Shown here piece after piece: positions 6,345 through 14,391 of a stretch of DNA of 19,651 nt. The stretch is taken from assembly GCA_964409985.1 (NCBI GenBank), contig CAYPEZ010000015.1, positions 1 to 19,651 of the forward strand, in the 5' to 3' direction. Both the position numbers and the translations under genes were made by a program. A model generated the notes under the pieces. It saw only the letters and a program-made list of their open reading frames with translations. It ran no database searches and had not been told where the DNA came from. The stretch comes from CAYPEZ01 sp964409985. Lineage in GTDB: Bacteria > Patescibacteriota > Minisyncoccia > Phycocordibacterales > UBA6899. Positions within the stretch are counted from its first letter, which is position 1. Each line of letters opens with the position of its first letter.

Positions 6345-6734
6345 CTACGCTCCCGCCAAGCGGTCGCGAACTTTCTGTGCGATGGCATCAAGAGACCACT
6401 CGCTTTTAATGAGGAAATCACTTGCTCCAAGGTTCGTCGCTCGGTAGATTGTCTGTGCGTCTGTAGAATTGGTAAGCACCATCACAGGGACATGCTTTGC
6501 CCACGGGTCTGTTCCTCCACGCATCTTCGTCAGCATGGATAATCCGTCGAGTTTTGGCATAAGGATGTCGAGCAAGATGAGCGCAGGGCGAGACTTCATT
6601 GCTGTCTCGAATCCTTCTTCTCCGTTTATTGCTTCAATCACTTGGAACCCCTCATCAGTGAGTTTTTCAACGAGCACCGCACGAAGTGCGTTATCGTCTT
6701 CGATAATGAGAATCGTTTTTTGTTGGGCATCCAT
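6345..6734 (-). CDS. Stand-alone response regulator receiver (CheY-like)
   Basis: A 129-residue protein consisting of one receiver domain and no output domain. It has the acidic pocket E12-D13-D14 (in I-I-E-D-D), the phosphoacceptor D56 (in L-L-D-I-L-M-P), T88 (V-L-T-N) and K110, so it should accept a phosphoryl group. Such proteins pass signals by protein contact, as CheY does, or act in phosphorelays. It lies 2 nt downstream of a second receiver gene and must share its transcript. No histidine kinase is in the window. A chemoreceptor-like gene 8 kb away is a possible but unproven partner. Confidence 0.9.
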   Translation of the reverse strand: MDAQQKTILIIEDDNALRAVLVEKLTDEGFQVIEAINGEEGFETAMKSRPALILLDILMPKLDGLSMLTKMRGGTDPWAKHVPVMVLTNSTDAQTIYRATNLGASDFLIKSEWSLDAIAQKVRDRLAGA

Positions 6735-6736
6735 AA

Positions 6737-7129
6737 TTATTTTTTCTTTCCGCTTTCTTTTGCGAGGCCTTTAATTTTTTCAACAATTTCGTCGAGGCTT
6801 GAGTCTGCTTTTTGCCAGTATGCGACAAGATTATATGGCTTCAACCGATCTTCTTCTTCGATATCATTTTGGTTTGTGAGTGCCGCAATGTTTGCGGTTT
6901 TTCCCCAGCTATCTTGTCGAATTTTCTCGATCATCATGCGTCCATCAACGGGGTACATGACAAGGTCAGAAATGATCAGATCCGGATGTTCTGTTGTAGC
7001 GATCTTAAGACCCTCTTCTCCACCAGAAGCTTCTAGAATTTGGAAACCTTCACTCGTAAGCTTTTCTTTAAGGACATTGCGAAGTGGCTCTGAGTCTTCA
7101 ACCAAAAGAATCTTTTGTACTGCTTTCAT
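6737..7129 (-). CDS. Stand-alone response regulator receiver, first of a pair
   Basis: A 130-residue single receiver domain ending in a lysine-rich tail. Phosphorylation residues are intact: E11-D12, D55 (L-I-I-S-D-L-V-M), T85 (A-L-T-N) and K107 (W-Q-K). It resembles the neighbouring receiver in the N-terminal two-thirds (both have L-R-x-V-L-x-E-K-L-T-x-E-G-F-Q and E-E-G), so the pair probably arose by duplication and then diverged in the last helices. No DNA-binding domain follows. An extended -10 box lies 7 nt before the ATG, predicting a leaderless two-gene mRNA. Confidence 0.9.
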   Translation of the reverse strand: MKAVQKILLVEDSEPLRNVLKEKLTSEGFQILEASGGEEGLKIATTEHPDLIISDLVMYPVDGRMMIEKIRQDSWGKTANIAALTNQNDIEEEDRLKPYNLVAYWQKADSSLDEIVEKIKGLAKESGKKK

Positions 7130-7136
7130 AACGAAA

Positions 7137-7145
7137 AGTATAGCA
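7137..7145 (-). promoter_or_regulatory. Extended -10 TGCTATACT before the receiver pair
   Basis: On the minus strand TGC-TATACT is followed by 7 nt (TTTCGTT) and the ATG at 7129. +1 falls at or next to the start codon. It diverges from the aminopeptidase promoter about 80 bp away. Confidence 0.6.
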
Positions 7146-7223
7146 TGGGCATCGACGGTGAATTTCTTAGTTTTCCAGTCATTGACTAATTTTGTCTATG
7201 TGTTCTTGAGTTGATTCTCTCGG

Positions 7224-7229
7224 TATGCT
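7224..7229 (+). promoter_or_regulatory. -10-like TATGCT and Shine-Dalgarno for the aminopeptidase
   Basis: TATGCT abuts an ATG at 7230, which is thus too close to be transcribed as a start. The next in-frame ATG, 7245, lies 7 nt after AAGGA (7233-7237) and fits as the real start. Confidence 0.35.
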
Positions 7230-7244
7230 ATGAAGGAAAGTACT

Positions 7245-8609
7245 ATGATTGTATATCTACAAAAAGAAGCTCAATATAAAACAGTGGTCTCTTTTGATAG
7301 TAAAGAGGGGGCAAAAGACCAACTCGTGACTAAGGAAAATGGAGAACGCCTTATTCGTATCGCAGTTTCTCGGAAAATGTCTGTGCGCGATCTCCAATTT
7401 CTCCCGAGAAAAATCATCAGCATAGCGCAAAGAGAAAAATGTTTTTCACTGTCCATTGATTGCGCGACACTTCCAAAACACATACTTTCACAAAAAGAGT
7501 GGGGTGAAGTATTTGCAGTAAATGCAGAGTTGGCGAACTATGCGTTCACAACATACAAGACACCCCCAAAAGAAGGTTGGCCAAAAGTTGAGTCCATCCA
7601 TTTTTCTGGGAAACTCCCAAAGGCGTTCTGGGACGGCCTCGAGCGTGGGAGAGTGATCGGAGATGAGGTCAACCGTACTCGAGAACTTGCAAATACTCCT
7701 GGTGGGGATATGACCCCGGAAGGACTTGGCGAGGCGGCACGGAATGCATTAAAAGGGACCAAGGCGACGGTAAATGTCCTTGATGTGAAAGAGATGGAAA
7801 AGTTTGGTATGGGTGCGATTCTTGGGGTGGGGAAAGGATCCGATGTGCCACCTCGGTTTATTGTGATTGAGTGGAAGGGGAAAGCAGAGAAAAAACCACT
7901 CGTGTTTGTCGGAAAAGGCGTCACATTTGATACAGGAGGATTGAATTTAAAACCTGGGAATTCAATCAATGATATGCACATGGATATGTCTGGAGGTGCT
8001 GCGGTGATCCATGCTCTCGCAGCAATCGCTCGTCTGGGAATCAAAAAACATGTTATTGGCTTAATCCCAGCTGTTGAAAACATGCCTTCTGGGTCGAGTT
8101 ATCGCCCTGGCGATGTGCTTCGTTCGATGAGCGGAAAGACGATTGAGATTGGGAACACCGATGCTGAGGGGCGAGTCATTCTTGCAGATGCACTCACTTA
8201 TGCAGAAAAATATTCTCCCAGATTTGTCGTCGATGTCGCAACACTTACAGGAGCAGCATGCGTTGCCCTTGGAGACAAATGTTCTGCGTTGTTTACCAAA
8301 ACAGATAGTATTGCTATCAAGCTCACGCAACTTGGCGAAGCCACAGGAGACAGACTCTGGCGACTTCCTTTGTGGGACGAATACGAAGAAGGAATTAAAG
8401 GTTCAGTTGGCGATTGGTCAAATGTGGGAAAGGGTCGTGATGGTGGTGCTATTAACGGTGCGATCTTTTTGTATCAATTTGCGAAGAGCTACCCTTGGGC
8501 CCATATCGATATCGCTCCCCGTATGACGACAGTCGAAGGGGAATATCTCGCAAAAGGGGCCGCTGGGGAGCCTGTCCGACTCCTTGTGCGTATTGCCGAA
8601 AAAATGTAG
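7245..8609 (+). CDS. pepA: Leucyl aminopeptidase, M17 family
   Basis: About 454 residues. It removes N-terminal amino acids from peptides in the cytosol using two divalent metal ions, recycling peptides. The C-terminal catalytic domain is unmistakable: G-K224-G-V-T-F-D229-T-G-G, then M-D-M-S-G-G-A-A, and the family signature N304-T-D-A-E-G-R310. These supply the lysine, aspartate and glutamate metal ligands and the catalytic arginine. The N-terminal third is more divergent, as is normal in M17. Length is slightly short against the roughly 500 residues of E. coli PepA. Two in-frame ATGs exist (7230 and 7245). I prefer 7245 because of the upstream AAGGA. E. coli PepA also binds DNA, but nothing here speaks for that role. 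Confidence 0.93.
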   Translation: MIVYLQKEAQYKTVVSFDSKEGAKDQLVTKENGERLIRIAVSRKMSVRDLQFLPRKIISIAQREKCFSLSIDCATLPKHILSQKEWGEVFAVNAELANYAFTTYKTPPKEGWPKVESIHFSGKLPKAFWDGLERGRVIGDEVNRTRELANTPGGDMTPEGLGEAARNALKGTKATVNVLDVKEMEKFGMGAILGVGKGSDVPPRFIVIEWKGKAEKKPLVFVGKGVTFDTGGLNLKPGNSINDMHMDMSGGAAVIHALAAIARLGIKKHVIGLIPAVENMPSGSSYRPGDVLRSMSGKTIEIGNTDAEGRVILADALTYAEKYSPRFVVDVATLTGAACVALGDKCSALFTKTDSIAIKLTQLGEATGDRLWRLPLWDEYEEGIKGSVGDWSNVGKGRDGGAINGAIFLYQFAKSYPWAHIDIAPRMTTVEGEYLAKGAAGEPVRLLVRIAEKM

Positions 8610-8617
8610 CGGTAGTG

Positions 8618-8626
8618 TGTTACTAT
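8618..8626 (+). promoter_or_regulatory. Extended -10 TGTTACTAT before the transporter operon
   Basis: TGT-TACTAT ends 6 nt before the ATG at 8633 in the 23-bp gap after the aminopeptidase stop. The 6 nt are CAGGAG, touching the ATG and so too close to work as a Shine-Dalgarno site. This fits a leaderless start for the transporter operon. Confidence 0.5.
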
Positions 8627-8632
8627 CAGGAG

Positions 8633-10183
8633 ATGAAAGCTCTTATTCTATGGGCGAAGACACACAAAGTTATTACAGGAGTGATCCTTATTGCGTTATT
8701 TTTTGCGGGATATCGCCTCTATCCTCGAACCCCAATATCACCATATGAAACTGTCTCTGCGGAAAAAGGAAGCTTGGTGCAAGAGGTGACAGTGACGGGA
8801 AAAGTTGAAGCTGAGTCAGCTATTGACCTTGCGTTTGAGGGCGCCGGGAGGATTGTGTCCGTTGGTGCGCTTGTGGGAGAACATGTGGTAAAAGGACAGC
8901 CTCTATTGCGGCTTGATGCTAGCAGTGTGAGCGCGTCGCTTTCGCAAGCACAAGCAAATCTTCAGTTCGAAGAAGCACAACTAGAAAAACTCCTTCGGGG
9001 GGCACGTCCCGAAGAAATACAGGTATCTCAGGTCACGCTCGATAATGCGGAAAGTTCACTCCTCGATGCGGAGAATTCTTTAGATGAATCAATTACTGAT
9101 GCATACACAAAGTCCGATGATGCAATTCGAAACAAAACAGACATCCTCTTTCTCAATCCGAGAGTTGATCCACAATTTATTTTCTCGGTCACTGACTACA
9201 AAGAATCCCTCAACGCTATTACGTCACGAAAAAATATAGAGACGCGTCTAGTCTCCTGGTCTCAGGGTCTTCAAACCCAAAATGACCTTGTCGGAAGTAT
9301 TGCATCTGCAAAACAGAATCTTTCGGAGATTAAAAAATACCTCGAAACGCTCGCCTTGCTAGTCAATGCACTTACCCCATCATCTGCCCTCGCACAGACC
9401 ACAATAGATGGATATAAATCAAATGTTTCCACTGCGCGCACAAATATTAGCACCGCAATTACTACACTCGTGACAGCAGAAGAAAAGTGGCGAGCAGCAA
9501 AGTCATCAGTTGCCCTTGCCGCTGAAAAATTAGCACTCACAAAAGCTGGAGCGACGTCTGAAGACCTTGCAGCACAAAGGGCAAAAATTTCCTCAGCAAG
9601 AGCCTCGGTAGCGACATATCAGTCCCAAATGAACAAACTCTCCCTTGCCGCTCCTTTTGAGGGAGTGGTAACAAAGCAAGATGGCAAGCAAGGAGCTATT
9701 GCATTAGCTGGGACGCCACTTGTAAGTATGCAAAGTAAGGGCGCATATAAAATTGAAGCCAATGTCCCAGAAGTCGATATTGCAAAATTATCAGAAGGAG
9801 ATGAGGCGCGAATCACTCTTGATGCGTATGGAGACGGAGAAGTCTTTTTGGGGACAATCGCACGTATTGATCCAGCGGGACGTATAATTGATGGGGTTCC
9901 AACATATCGTATCACTCTACGTTTTGAGGACACGGGAGATAAGGTGCGGTCTGGCATGACGGCAAATATTGTGATTGCGACTGATAAGCGTGATGGTGTG
10001 GTGATCATCCCCGCACGAGCACTATCCGAGAAGGATGGAAAGCGTGTCGTGCGCGTGCTGCTCTCGGGTGTTCCCGTGGAAAGAGAGGTCTCGCTCGGCC
10101 TACGTGGTTCAGACGGCAAGGTGGAAATTCTCTCGGGGGTTTCTGAAGGAGAACCTGTGATCGTGTTCGAAAAGAAATCATAA
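8633..10183 (+). CDS. HlyD/MacA-type membrane-fusion adaptor
   Basis: A 516-residue protein with one N-terminal span (about 13-30), then a split lipoyl or barrel-sandwich motif (G-R-I-V-S-V-G-A-L-V-G-E-H-V-V-K-G-Q at about 74-92, and A-A-P-F-E-G-V-V-T at about 340-348). Between them is a very long helical stretch (about 97-335) rich in Ala, Gln and Ser. The beta-barrel part follows (N-V-P-E-V-D and the G-M-T-A-N-I-V-I segment). This is the order of MacA/YknX adaptors, which link an ABC permease to its exit path or substrate. MacA is about 370 residues, so the helical hairpin here is much enlarged. The 8633 start is chosen since earlier in-frame codons overlap the aminopeptidase. It is followed after 2 nt by a permease gene. 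Confidence 0.88.
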   Translation: MKALILWAKTHKVITGVILIALFFAGYRLYPRTPISPYETVSAEKGSLVQEVTVTGKVEAESAIDLAFEGAGRIVSVGALVGEHVVKGQPLLRLDASSVSASLSQAQANLQFEEAQLEKLLRGARPEEIQVSQVTLDNAESSLLDAENSLDESITDAYTKSDDAIRNKTDILFLNPRVDPQFIFSVTDYKESLNAITSRKNIETRLVSWSQGLQTQNDLVGSIASAKQNLSEIKKYLETLALLVNALTPSSALAQTTIDGYKSNVSTARTNISTAITTLVTAEEKWRAAKSSVALAAEKLALTKAGATSEDLAAQRAKISSARASVATYQSQMNKLSLAAPFEGVVTKQDGKQGAIALAGTPLVSMQSKGAYKIEANVPEVDIAKLSEGDEARITLDAYGDGEVFLGTIARIDPAGRIIDGVPTYRITLRFEDTGDKVRSGMTANIVIATDKRDGVVIIPARALSEKDGKRVVRVLLSGVPVEREVSLGLRGSDGKVEILSGVSEGEPVIVFEKKS

Positions 10184-10185
10184 AC

Positions 10186-11433
10186 ATGTCAGCGATTCGA
10201 CTTGGTTTTTTCCTAGCGGTACGGCAAATCTTTCGCGGGAATCCTTGGACGACTATTCTTATCGTGTTCGTGATGGTGCTCACGTTTCTGAATCTTGTCG
10301 TCATCGGCGGGATACTCGTGGGACTCCCAGAAGGGGCGAGTCTGTCGCTCCGTACGCAGTACACAGGAGACGTTATTTTTAAAACATTCCCGACCGAAGA
10401 CGCAATTGATCGCAGTGTCGATATTGTGCAGCTAGCAAAATCTCTCCCAGATGTTACGGCAGTGAGTCCTCGATACCTTTCGGGTGGTATGGCGGAGTCG
10501 AACTATCGCATTGCTGTTGCCAAGGGAGAAGATCCAGATAAGGCCAGTGCTGTCATGGTTGGTATTGATCCTGGGAGTGAGGACCAAGTCACAGGGCTTT
10601 CGCATTTGCTTCTTGAGGGGTCTTATCTTACGGGAGATGATGATGGAATGGTTTTGTTGGGGAAGAACCTTCTTTCCCAATATACTGTTGGAGGCTTCTT
10701 TTCTGATACTCTCAAAGATGTGCACGTCGGGACAAAAATACGTGTCATGATAGGTGATATCAAAAAAGAAGTTACCGTGAAAGGTATTGTGGGGTCGAAA
10801 GTTGCTGATGTAAGCAATCGAATCTTTTTTGTTGATCGCGAACTTCGGAACCTCTTGGGACGCACGGATTTTCGAGTCAATGAGATTGCTGTACGTATTC
10901 GCCCAGATGCAACTGCGGAGTCGGTTCGAGACGTCTTTTTAGGAAATGGTTTTGGCGATGTTGCCATTGTGCAGACATTTCGAGAATCAGAAGGAACGTT
11001 TCTTGATCAGATTCGACAAACATTCACCCTTTTAGGTGGTGTGATTGGCGGTATTGCTCTAGTTGTCGCGTCCATTACCATTTTTATTGTCATATTCATT
11101 AATGCTGTTACGAGAAGAAAATATATAGGAATCATGAAAGGGATTGGGATTGCGCCACTTGCCATCGAGATTTCCTATGTCCTTCAGTCTGTCTTCTATG
11201 CTCTTGCGGGATCTGTTCTGGGTCTTGGTATCTTGTACGGCTTTATTCAGCCTTATTTCGACATGAATCCGATTGATTTTCCTTTTGCTGATGGTCTTCT
11301 TCTTGCCCCGATTGAAGATACACTGCTTAAAATGGCGATCTTAATTTTTGCGACAATTATTGCTGGATACACTCCTGCGCGCATGATTATTTCAAAAAAC
11401 ACCCTCGATTCAATTCTTGGACGCACTTCATAA
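10186..11433 (+). CDS. FtsX/LolC-type ABC transporter permease
   Basis: A 415-residue protein with the MacB/LolC plan: one span near 20-42, a large outside domain (about 43-275), and three C-terminal spans (about 281-306, 326-358, 379-401). The sequence after span 2 (R-R-K-Y-I-G-I-M-K-G-I-G) is the typical FtsX-family coupling segment that contacts the ATPase. These permeases do not form a channel for small solutes but transmit ATP-driven motion to the outside domain, extruding lipoproteins, peptides or drugs. It lies between the adaptor and its likely ATPase with 2-nt gaps on both sides, so translation is coupled. The substrate cannot be read from the sequence. Confidence 0.88.
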   Translation: MSAIRLGFFLAVRQIFRGNPWTTILIVFVMVLTFLNLVVIGGILVGLPEGASLSLRTQYTGDVIFKTFPTEDAIDRSVDIVQLAKSLPDVTAVSPRYLSGGMAESNYRIAVAKGEDPDKASAVMVGIDPGSEDQVTGLSHLLLEGSYLTGDDDGMVLLGKNLLSQYTVGGFFSDTLKDVHVGTKIRVMIGDIKKEVTVKGIVGSKVADVSNRIFFVDRELRNLLGRTDFRVNEIAVRIRPDATAESVRDVFLGNGFGDVAIVQTFRESEGTFLDQIRQTFTLLGGVIGGIALVVASITIFIVIFINAVTRRKYIGIMKGIGIAPLAIEISYVLQSVFYALAGSVLGLGILYGFIQPYFDMNPIDFPFADGLLLAPIEDTLLKMAILIFATIIAGYTPARMIISKNTLDSILGRTS

Positions 11434-11435
11434 CC

Positions 11436-12122
11436 ATGCACATGATTTCAACGCACAATTTACGGAAGTCATTTACAAACGGGAGCGTCACAACTCATGT
11501 CTTGAAAGGCATCACGCTCGATATCGAAAAAGGATCTTTTGTCGCAATCATGGGCAGAAGTGGAGCGGGGAAATCTACGTTGATGTACCAACTTTCTCTC
11601 CTCGATCATCCAACGTCGGGGGATATTGTGTTTGATGGTATACAAATGAGTGGGCTTTCAACCGCCGTTCGTGCGCGAATGAGATTAGAGAAACTAGGAT
11701 ATGTTTTTCAGGACTACGCGCTCTTGCCCGAACTCACAGCAGAAGAAAATGTCATGATTCCAATGCTTATGCGTGGTGAGTGGAAGGGTAGTGCGCAAAT
11801 AAAAGCACATGCGGCACTCGATGCGGTGGGTCTTGCGAATCGAGTTCGAAATCTTCCATCACAAATGTCAGGAGGGGAGCAGCAAAGAGTCTCTATTGCT
11901 CGAGCCATTGCTCACAGTCCCGCTATTTTGTTTGCAGATGAGCCAACAGCAAATCTCGATTCCGAAACCTCACAACAGGTAATGGGGATTTTCAAACTCC
12001 TTCACCAAAAAGGCCAAACCATCATTATGGTGACACACGAGGAAGAATTTGGGAAAATGGCAGAGCGCATCATCCGCATTCATGATGGGCAGATTCAATC
12101 ACCGCACCATGGCACTCATTGA
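11436..12122 (+). CDS. ABC transporter ATPase, LolD/MacB class (first copy)
   Basis: A 228-residue nucleotide-binding subunit. Walker A is G-R-S-G-A-G-K-S-T (40-48), Q-loop Q92, signature M-S-G-G-E (144-148), Walker B I-L-F-A-D-E-P (D168, E169), D-loop N-L-D, and switch H201. The phrase A-D-E-P-T-A-N-L-D is typical of the LolD/MacB/FtsE branch that pairs with FtsX-fold permeases. All catalytic residues are present. The gene follows its probable permease by 2 nt and overlaps the next ATPase by 14 nt. A second ATG (11442) is also possible as the start. Confidence 0.92.
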   Translation: MHMISTHNLRKSFTNGSVTTHVLKGITLDIEKGSFVAIMGRSGAGKSTLMYQLSLLDHPTSGDIVFDGIQMSGLSTAVRARMRLEKLGYVFQDYALLPELTAEENVMIPMLMRGEWKGSAQIKAHAALDAVGLANRVRNLPSQMSGGEQQRVSIARAIAHSPAILFADEPTANLDSETSQQVMGIFKLLHQKGQTIIMVTHEEEFGKMAERIIRIHDGQIQSPHHGTH

Positions 12123-12789
12123 TGTTCAGCACATATCAAAGACCTATCTTATGGAAGATGTTGCGACGCATGCATTGCGTGATGCGACCTTCACTATTGA
12201 ACCCGGAGAATATGTTGCGATCATGGGTCCATCAGGGTCAGGAAAGTCTACACTCCTGCATATTTTGGGACTACTTGATCGACCATCGGAGGGAGTCTAT
12301 CGGTTAAGTGGTAAGGATATTGGTGACTACACAGACCCAGAGCTTGCGCAAGTAAGAAACGCGACAATTGGATTTGTGTTCCAACAATTTTTTCTTTTAC
12401 CTAGGATTAGTGTTATGGAAAACGTGATGCTCCCTCTCTCGTATTCTCACGTCCCGAGTAGAGATTGGGAGATGCATGCTAGGGCTGTGCTAGATGCTGT
12501 CGGTCTCTCACACCGTGTTGATTACCTTCCCACGCGTCTTTCTGGAGGAGAAAAACAAAGAGTGGCAATTGCTCGCGCAATTGTGACCTCGCCGCAGATT
12601 CTCTTTGCGGATGAACCTACTGGGAACCTCGACTCTGTTTCAGGAGCGCAGGTGATGGAGATTTTTGACAGACTTCACGAACAAGGAAAAACCGTTGTAT
12701 TGATCACTCATGATGAGCACATCGCCAAACATGCAAAAAGGCTCATTCGTGTAAAAGATGGAGAAGTGGTTGCGGATAAAGAACTATGA
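12109..12789 (+). CDS. ABC transporter ATPase, LolD/MacB class (second copy)
   Basis: A 226-residue ATPase collinear with the preceding one: Walker A G-P-S-G-S-G-K-S-T (40-48), Q92, L-S-G-G-E (144-148), D168-E169, H201. The motif positions are identical, which indicates a duplication, but the helical domain between Q-loop and signature differs, as expected if each copy fits a different permease. The ATG at 12109 is chosen because it gives M-A-L-I-D-V-Q-H-I, the normal opening of this family. The in-frame ATG at 12049 would add 20 unrelated residues. It overlaps the upstream ATPase by 14 nt and the downstream permease by 4 nt (ATGA). Confidence 0.92.
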   Translation: MALIDVQHISKTYLMEDVATHALRDATFTIEPGEYVAIMGPSGSGKSTLLHILGLLDRPSEGVYRLSGKDIGDYTDPELAQVRNATIGFVFQQFFLLPRISVMENVMLPLSYSHVPSRDWEMHARAVLDAVGLSHRVDYLPTRLSGGEKQRVAIARAIVTSPQILFADEPTGNLDSVSGAQVMEIFDRLHEQGKTVVLITHDEHIAKHAKRLIRVKDGEVVADKEL

Positions 12790-14030
12790 AACTGACATTT
12801 ACAGCAAAAACCGCATACGATGGTTTGCGAGCAAACAAAACCCGCTCCTTCCTTACGATTTTGGGAATCGTCATCGGTATTATGGCGGTCATACTCATTA
12901 TGGCTCTTGGAGAAGGAGCACAGGCACTTATTCTCTCTCAATTAGGAGGTCTTGGAGCGGAAACAATTGTTGTTCGTCCTGGGCGTAATCCTTCAGGTCC
13001 AAGTGATTTTGCGAACACACTCTTTGCGGATTCACTCAAAGAAAGAGATATTGATGCACTTTTGCGTAAGTCCAATGTCCCCGAAATTCGAGATTTGGCC
13101 CCGGTGGTGTTTGTATCTGCGAGTGTCTCGTATGGGGGAGAGACATATCGACCCACGATTCTTGGATGGGACGCTGAGTTCATGACCCAGATGATGAACA
13201 CAGCTCCTAGCGAAGGGGAGATATTTACAGATGCAGATATCCGTACCCTTGCTCCTGTGGCGATTATTGGTCCCGAGGTCCAAGCAGAATTGTTTGGACT
13301 TGATTCACCCATTGGGAAATATATTCGTATTAAAGATAAAGCATTTCGTGTCGTTGGACTTCTTCCCAAAAAAGGGGCATCAACGCTCTTTAATAGTGAC
13401 AAGATGGTTGTGATCCCATATTCAACTGCACGGGAATATTTGTTGGGGATTGATTATTACAACGAAGTCATGGTGAGAGTCTCAGCGGCAGACAAGGTCG
13501 CTCGATCCGTAGAGGATATCCGTGCGACACTCCGTGAGCAGCATAGACTCTCTGAAACTGATAAAGACGATTTTTATATTGAGACCTCTCAAGGAGTTAT
13601 TAGTCAGATAACAACAATCCTCTCTGCGCTCACCGCATTTCTTTCTTCGGTTGTTGCTATCTCGCTTCTCGTCGGAGGAATCGGGGTCATGAATGTCATG
13701 CTTGTGTCCGTGACCGAACGCACAAAAGAAATTGGACTCAGAATGGCGGTCGGCGCGACACCACAAGACATCCTCAATCAGTTTCTTATTGAGGCAATGG
13801 CTCTCACAGGGCTCGGGGGTGTGATTGGGATCACTATTGCATCGTTCTTGGGGTATGTTGCATCCCTCATTCTTTCTCAAGTGTTGTCAGTTGATTGGAA
13901 GTACACGTTTCCATGGACTGGAGCATTTCTTGGTGTGGGAATCGCTCTCATTGTTGGTATTGTCTTTGGTCTTTATCCCGCACGTAAAGCTTCAAAAAAG
14001 AACCCTATTGAGGCACTTAGATACGAATAA
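12786..14030 (+). CDS. MacB-type ABC transporter permease
   Basis: A 414-residue permease close to the MacB membrane part: N-K-T-R-S-F-L-T-I-L-G-I-V-I-G near span 1 (about 20-43), a MacB periplasmic-core-like domain (about 44-275), then spans near 279-308, 333-363 and 375-397. The hallmark run G-G-I-G-V-M-N-V-M-L-V-S-V-T-E-R-T-K-E-I (about 298-317) and the end P-A-R-K-A-S-K-K-N-P-I-E-A-L are present. It is better conserved than the first permease and is probably partnered by the second ATPase, with which it shares a 4-nt ATGA overlap. It is the last gene of the operon. A GC-rich stem follows 8 nt after the stop. Confidence 0.92.
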   Translation: MKLTFTAKTAYDGLRANKTRSFLTILGIVIGIMAVILIMALGEGAQALILSQLGGLGAETIVVRPGRNPSGPSDFANTLFADSLKERDIDALLRKSNVPEIRDLAPVVFVSASVSYGGETYRPTILGWDAEFMTQMMNTAPSEGEIFTDADIRTLAPVAIIGPEVQAELFGLDSPIGKYIRIKDKAFRVVGLLPKKGASTLFNSDKMVVIPYSTAREYLLGIDYYNEVMVRVSAADKVARSVEDIRATLREQHRLSETDKDDFYIETSQGVISQITTILSALTAFLSSVVAISLLVGGIGVMNVMLVSVTERTKEIGLRMAVGATPQDILNQFLIEAMALTGLGGVIGITIASFLGYVASLILSQVLSVDWKYTFPWTGAFLGVGIALIVGIVFGLYPARKASKKNPIEALRYE

Positions 14031-14037
14031 AAAAGAT

Positions 14038-14070
14038 AAGGGCGTGCGACATATTGTCAGCACGCCCTTT
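14038..14070. terminator. Bidirectional terminator between convergent genes
   Basis: AAGGGCGTGC pairs with GCACGCCCTT around an inner GAC...GTC, making a strong GC-rich stem. On the minus strand it is followed by TATCTTTTTT, so it efficiently ends the 14328 gene, whose stop is 4 nt away. On the plus strand the T run is short (TTT), so it is a weaker end for the transporter operon. Confidence 0.8.
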
Positions 14071-14073
14071 AGG

Positions 14074-14328
14074 TCACGGGTCAGGGAAGTGGTCCCCGTA
14101 CCCATCGTTGTTCTCCATTGCACGCCTGTTGTTTACTTCGGCTTGCTTTCTCCGATACGCTTCGGAGCCATCCATGAGGTACTTCTCACGAAGAGTGACG
14201 GGTTCCCCGTCATTACCCTCAGTGATGTACCTGTCCACATAGGGGAGTCTCTTCTCCTCTTTTCCATCTCGCAGGATAACGAGGAGGAGAACAACAACAG
14301 CGACCAAGATCCAAAAAACTGTGCTCAT
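14074..14328 (-). CDS. Small one-span membrane protein, unknown function
   Basis: An 84-residue protein: N-terminal hydrophobic span (about 4-19, V-F-W-I-L-V-A-V-V-V-L-L-L-V-I-L) followed by R-D-G-K-E-E-K-R and a charged, probably disordered tail with G-E-P-V-T-L-R-E-K-Y and an acidic end. The basic residues after the span suggest the tail is in the cytosol. No family is recognised. It has the best expression signals in the window: a near-consensus promoter and AGGAGG 5 nt before the ATG, then a terminator right after the stop. It is thus a single-gene unit, although it lies on the same strand as the upstream chemoreceptor. Confidence 0.75.
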   Translation of the reverse strand: MSTVFWILVAVVVLLLVILRDGKEEKRLPYVDRYITEGNDGEPVTLREKYLMDGSEAYRRKQAEVNNRRAMENNDGYGDHFPDP

Positions 14329-14362
14329 CTCAACCTCCTAGAGTGTTATAGAGCATGCTTAC

Positions 14363-14391
14363 ATTATACTACATTTATTATTTAGAGTCAA
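14363..14391 (-). promoter_or_regulatory. Consensus sigma-70 promoter and strong Shine-Dalgarno
   Basis: On the minus strand TTGACT (14391-14386), a 17-nt spacer and TATAAT (14368-14363) make a near-perfect housekeeping promoter, overlapping the last codons of the chemoreceptor gene. The leader is about 28 nt and carries AGGAGG (14339-14334) 5 nt before the ATG at 14328. Confidence 0.85.

Noticed and set aside
6207..6542. 111-codon plus-strand frame starting in the ncRNA
   Set aside because: Crosses the terminator at 6291-6324 and is antisense to a receiver gene.
6642..7214. 190-codon plus-strand frame opposite the receiver genes
   Set aside because: Shadow of two clear receiver genes on the other strand; composition is not protein-like.
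13825..14385. 186-codon plus-strand frame running past the end of the MacB-like gene
   Set aside because: Overlaps the MacB-like gene in another frame, crosses a terminator and is antisense to the 84-residue gene, which has its own promoter and Shine-Dalgarno.
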